A stretch of DNA of 64,000 nt from Nymphalis io (taxonomy: Eukaryota > Arthropoda > Insecta > Lepidoptera > Nymphalidae): positions 682,001-746,000 of the forward strand of contig NC_065903.1 in the NCBI RefSeq assembly GCF_905147045.1, written 5' to 3'. Made by a program: the position numbers and the translations under genes. Positions 59,413-64,000 of the stretch are shown piece after piece (the first letter of the stretch is position 1; each line of letters opens with the position of its first letter). The notes below the pieces were generated by a model that searched no databases, was not told the origin of the DNA, and saw only the letters and a program-made list of their open reading frames with translations.

Positions 59413-62400
59413 AAGTCTATATAATAGATAATAATAATGTTAAAATTAATAAATATGTACTCTTTTATATTGTACTGTTCATATTTATGATATTTATAAG
59501 CATGTTTGTACAATTTATAGCGATGTGTTACCGACAATATTACCGATGCAATAAAATTACATACTATTAATAAATACATACGATATATTAGTTTATTTTA
59601 TACGTGCTTATATGTGTTTATGTTCCGCTTCATTCTCCATATGATTGCAGAATTCTATATTCTTCAGATTTTAAAGCAAATTTTTAAATATGCGTTTTAA
59701 AAATCGAACGTTAAAGTATGAAATAAGATATTACAACTCCAGATCTAATTTCTAAACAATCAAAAGGTCAAGTCTTACAATTGCGACAGTTTGCATGGCG
59801 TCGTTCGAAAGCTGATGGTGTAAGCTATTAATTTGTTGATAATTATTTAGTAATTAGTATTTCTCTCACTAAAGACTTTGTCACTGTTCCTAAAGGTTTG
59901 ACAGTGATGGATAACGTGCTAATCTTTAAACGAGAAAGTGTTAATTAGCATCTATTTAAAAATAATTTTAAAACTCAATGCGAAGAGGTTTTTCGTGATT
60001 TTGTTTACAACTTTAATTGATACAGCTTTGTGGTTAAATACACGGGTTTTTTTATGTTATGTTTGTTCAACATTCAAGCTATTGAAACTATTCATTCAAG
60101 ATATTTGTGTTTGCTTGTCAGGTATACACAAAATAGTACAATTAATTATAATTTTTATAGAAAATATTTAATAATTATTATTACGCGTTATTAACAATTG
60201 TAAATTTACAAGAATATTATGATAAATCAAATACCACAGTTCTATTTTTAAATTCAAAGTGTAAAACATTGCAAATATCAACTGTATTGTTAATACCTTT
60301 TGTCTTTAATCAAATAGCAGCTTGAGGAGTTATCGCTGCAAGAGACATTTAGATGAATAAAAAATTAAAACAAAGTTCTATATGTAATTACAATGTGTTA
60401 TAAATTTTATTATACAGCATTAAATTCCCAAAGAAGAACAATTAAACAATCAAATCTTTAGCTTCTTCGCAATATCCTTGGCTAAGGAGCTGAATTAATC
60501 TCAGATCTGACCTGCGTCACCTGCCATATTTTAGCCAACCGTCATATATTCGCATTATCTCCGAGTTATTCTAATATTTTCCAACAATCGTCATTGTGTT
60601 ACGTCTCCACGCTCATTACATGTTTAAGCCTAAAGCACGAATGACACACAGTTTTTGTGTCATATCATTTAACCACGTGGGAATATCTCCCACGGACGTT
60701 ATTGTGTGCATTAATATCGTTTTTATCGTTGTTTTTTTTAATAACTTGTACTATTACGAACATAATGGTCAATTGTTCAATTGATTATTAAATAGGTCGC
60801 TGTTGTACATGTATATGAATTAATTGTTATCCAATATTTTAAGGTACAGAACACTCATTCAATCGAGTGCACAAGTTTTTTTGGTTTAAAAGAATACAAG
60901 TAGATAATTTAATGACGTATGTTCATTATCATATAATATATTTCTTTATTATACTTTATAGGTACTATTAAGAATTAAAGTTTTCCTAATTTATAGGTTG
61001 CTGTTATTTGAAATAAGTAATTTACAAATCGATTGATTGAATGATTTAATTCCGTTTATATTAAATTGGCTACAAGGCAAGCGTAAGACTAAAAAAAGAC
61101 GATATGACTTGTAATAGATATGAATGGAAGTAAAAATAAGACCACGTTGAGACCAAATACACACGATGATATCCAGCGAATGATAATATCGTTCATAGTA
61201 TAACGAAAAGAGAATATAACAACAATTAATGCGAATAAAGAGCGGTTATATTGAAATACGTTTAACATTTAATTTTTATTTCAGAATATATATATTTTTT
61301 AAATTAATTATATAATTTAAATAGATAATCATATGAGAAAACAATGAAGATATTTGAGTATTACGTAGTTTATTTACTAATTACAGTACTTTATGTTATT
61401 CTAAGCCGATTTCAATTAAAGCGCCGCGCGTCGCTACGTTTAGAGTTTTATCTTCGGTAACATTATGGTACTGAAAGAGCTTTAAATGAGGCTTTCAATA
61501 TTATATACCCACTTCAATAAACATTAAAGTTATTATAAGGTTTTCATTGATATTAATAGGTAATAATAGGATTCTAAGTAATACACAAAACGACAAAAAT
61601 AAAATGCAAACATATTTGCGGATATTATTAGATATTTGAAAGTTTTTTTTAATTAATAGGACATATGTTCTTTTAAGAAAACATATTAAACATAGTTCAA
61701 TAGAAAGGTTTTTAATTTTACTTTAGTAGTTATATTAATAATAATAACAAATTAATACCAAAGGCAGAAAAATAAATATACTTTCCCTTTAATTAGTATC
61801 TATTAATATTTGCAATATATATTAGACAGCACCAAAACGAAGCTAACCGTGATTGTTATCATTTTATTTAAAAAAGATATCAAATCCTAAATTTTAATTT
61901 GACGGGAGTTAAATAGATTAGTAATAGTTTTGTATTATTAATTAAATATTCCCGTGATTGTCATTTGAGTTACAATTAATATTTTTATATTAATATTTGT
62001 AAATTTAGTAAATTAAACTTAAATGTTAACTTAAGTATATTTGTGTTTTATATATTTTCTTTTTAAATAATTATAGTTTAATTAATAAAATAGATTATAA
62101 TTAATATACATTTTTTTATTATCTACTATAATTTAAAAATTTTAAAATAATAAATTGCCACGTTTTTATTTATTCTAAGCTTTTAATATATACTTTTTAA
62201 AACAACATAAATTTAATCCAGTTACCTAGCGTTAGTAACAAAATAAACATAAAAATATTTTTTTCTATTGTAATAACTTAATTTACGACTACCGCTCTTT
62301 ACTTAAAATTAAGGTTGACATCTTTAAGTTTGCTTAATACTTTAAATAGTTTTATTGTTCATAGGATTAAATAAATGAATTTTTCTTTCAGTTTTTTTTT

Positions 62401-63070
62401 CAATGCAAAATGAAAGAATAGGAGCGCGTTTAAGTCTTTTATAGGGGTTTGGCTCTGAGTCACAGCATAAGGGTCCATTTTACACTATATTGTTGTGAGA
62501 TTAACCGTTTTTAGGTGCTCATTTGTGATTATATTAACTTGAAGTGAATAAGAAATACTACATAGAATTGAAATTTATCTTCGGTTAAGTCACTTCTTTT
62601 TGATGCATACCTAAGTTTACTAATACGCTTTTCATAATAAATCCTCACTCTTTTTATAAGTGCTATTTGTGTACGTGAATTATAAGTTATAAATTATTAA
62701 TTGTTGTTATAAATTACATATTATTAAGTATACACTTTACTTTGAAGTTTATTTAATATTTAGACAATGATTGTTGATTTTATATATAGTCTCAAGTTCT
62801 TTTGATGTATTAAATTAAATAAGGAAAACAGATTTGTTTAATTATGTTTAAAAAATTCATATATATTACTAATACAATTTTTAAAATTAATATAACTTTT
62901 TACAAATTGAAAAATTATAAATTAGTTTATATTATTTATTTAAATTAAAAATAACAGTAACAGTTTATGTAAAGGATATTAAATAAATAAAAAATACCTT
63001 TGATACTCTAAGAAAAAAAGTTCCGTCGAAAAATATTCAACCCAATTAAACTTATAAATAATACACACTA
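59413..63070. other. AT-rich intronic sequence, no gene seen
   Basis: 3.6 kb of low-GC single-copy DNA. Bases 60480-60720 are slightly GC-richer. No repeat copy, frame or splice pair that I can support. Confidence 0.55.
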
Positions 63071-63084
63071 CATATCTGACTCAC

Positions 63085-63221
63085 CTTTGTATCTTTGGTG
63101 TAAACAAAAACCAATAACTCCACAATCACTCACAGTTAGTTACACAAGCGTCACGGCTTCGCTGAAACCGATAATGTTTTCAGAGATCACAGTCACTTTC
63201 GTTGTTCAAACATAACTAACT
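63085..63221 (-). other. candidate noncoding leader exon of the knirps-family gene
   Basis: On the minus strand a strong donor, ACAAAG|GTGAGTCAG, ends a 137-base stretch that starts at an arthropod initiator TCAGTT (A at 63221). It carries one upstream ATG at 63213 with a six-codon frame ending TGA at 63193, and no other ATG. Spliced to the exon at 3080, the main start would read CAAAGATGA, with A at -3, a good start context. The direction, the donor and the GC-rich upstream DNA all agree, but no transcript evidence is available and the partner exon is 60 kb away. Confidence 0.5.
63193..63213 (-). CDS. upstream ORF (six codons) in the candidate leader
   Basis: ATG-TTT-GAA-CAA-CGA-AAG-TGA, starting nine bases after the proposed start site. 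If the leader is real, so short a uORF close to the cap could lower translation of the receptor. Existence depends on the promoter call. Confidence 0.3.
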   Translation of the reverse strand: MFEQRK

Positions 63222-63450
63222 GAAAACTCAACATAAATAACTTTCTCAGCTAGCGCTAATAGCGGTGCAAATACGTTCATTTCTAAGCCCGCGTATTTTT
63301 AAAAACACGCTTTTTCATATAATGCATTTTAAAATTCAAACACAGAACGTGTTACTTCGGCGGCGCGCGCGCACGAATGCATTCAGAGGTGGACACGGCG
63401 AGCTGATCGTTGAAGGGGCGTGGTGTGTCTCTAACGTACCTTCTATCTAT
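63216..63450 (-). promoter_or_regulatory. candidate promoter of the knirps-family gene
   Basis: TCAGTT initiator at 63223-63218 (minus). There is no TATA box at the expected -30 position, and I could not fit a downstream promoter element. The DNA upstream, about 63340-63425, is the most CG-rich in the right end of the window (CGGCGGCGCGCGCGCACG, GGACACGGCGAGCTGATCG), as at TATA-less developmental promoters. The 91-codon plus frame at 63265-63540 is an artefact of that composition. Confidence 0.45.
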
Positions 63451-63540
63451 ATACTTGTCTCTTTCTTTCCAATGATTTTCGATGTATGTCCGTCCCGCTT
63501 TCTAATACTCGTGCGTTATGGTTTGTGGTGGGGAGCTTGA

Positions 63541-64000
63541 ACTTTAACACATTAATGAAACCATACATTGATAGCGAGCTTAGATCTGTGTAAGGATGAT
63601 TTTATTGCTTACATTTCGATGGCTATTGTCTTTAAGTCTTAGAGAGCAAAAAGCATTTATTAATTTTTAAACTCAGTTTACTCTTAACGTAAATAATATT
63701 ATTAAAACCTTATTTATAAATACCGTTTTTTTTTGTTTAGTTTTGTATTGACACGTTGTATAACAATAAAATACAAAATGAAGATCGGTTCATAAACATT
63801 TCGCCATTTATCCTCAACACTTATTACAAAATTTAATTGTTGTTACCATTGCTACAAACTGAAATCTAAATTTCCATTACAAAATTATTGAACATAAAAA
63901 TCAGTTTTTTGAATTAATAAAAATTATAGACTAAGTTACTTATGTATCTGTATATCTATATTCTAAAAAAAACATCATTACCTTCATAATTCTAAATTCG
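63541..64000. other. AT-rich sequence upstream of the candidate promoter
   Basis: No frame, repeat or motif recognised. Confidence 0.55.

Larger units (their letters stand above)
3081..63084 (-). other. proposed first intron of the knirps-family gene
   Basis: This is the interval between the ATG-exon acceptor (CAG at 3083-3081) and the strong GTGAGT donor read at 63084-63079 on the minus strand. Both ends are visible in the sequence; that they are joined is inference. About 60 kb is large but plausible for a developmental regulator in a repeat-rich butterfly genome. It holds all the transposable elements listed here and no other recognisable host exon. Undetected alternative leader exons nearer the ATG exon would shorten it. 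Confidence 0.45.

Noticed and set aside
63265..63540. 91-codon plus frame near the candidate promoter
   Set aside because: It starts without a good ATG context, lies on the strand opposite to the proposed gene and follows the local CG-rich composition; no domain.
1..64000. CRISPR arrays, rRNA, operons, phage or defence systems, known microRNAs
   Set aside because: No regular direct repeats with spacers and no rRNA or familiar conserved microRNA seed/arm sequences were seen; the splice signals and SINE/LINE content show this is animal nuclear DNA.

Overview
The window looks like butterfly (Lepidoptera, probably nymphalid) nuclear DNA. It is AT-rich, has almost no long open frames, and carries lepidopteran-style tRNA-derived SINEs and 5'-truncated LINEs. 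The lineage call rests on recognising the style of these repeats from memory and was not checked by a search.

I find one host gene, on the minus strand. A 78-bp exon at 3080..3003 encodes the first 26 residues of a knirps/knirps-related/eagle family nuclear receptor (NR0A). It holds a complete first zinc finger (C5, C8, C22, C25) and sits between a good splice acceptor and a good donor. The donor falls at the intron position usual for receptor DNA-binding domains, just after the finger. The second finger is not found in 1-3002, so the gene continues past the left edge. About 60 kb upstream, 63221..63085 has what a noncoding leader exon needs: an arthropod initiator TCAGTT, a six-codon upstream ORF and a strong GTGAGT donor. 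Joining it to the ATG exon would give a good translation-start context. If that pairing is right, nearly the whole window is the first intron of this gene.

The intron is otherwise AT-rich single-copy sequence studded with dead retroelements. I separate these families: (A) a tRNA-derived SINE of the Metulj-like type, 13 loci on both strands; (B) a roughly 300-bp element that ends in poly-A and shares a 19-bp tail motif with a LINE; (C) a second tRNA-derived SINE, 2 copies; (D) a third, 4 copies; (E) an unclassified dispersed repeat. The LINEs are a broken jockey/CR1-group element (35329-39057, +) with a related truncated element nested inside it in reverse; small 3'-end pieces of both; a dead RTE-type element (53262-55645, -) facing a decayed RTE 3' end (55660-55880, +); and a third type of fragment at 43080.

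Several repeat-free blocks richer in GC than their surroundings (for example 7160-7540, 18680-18760, 30490-30720, 48030-48150, 48650-48790, 49300-49690) are the best guesses for regulatory modules of the receptor gene. They are candidates only. I saw no tRNA or rRNA gene, no recognisable microRNA, no CRISPR array and no evidence for a second protein-coding host gene. Nothing here looks like a new multi-gene system; the interest lies in the hidden receptor exon, its distant leader and the structure of the retroelements.
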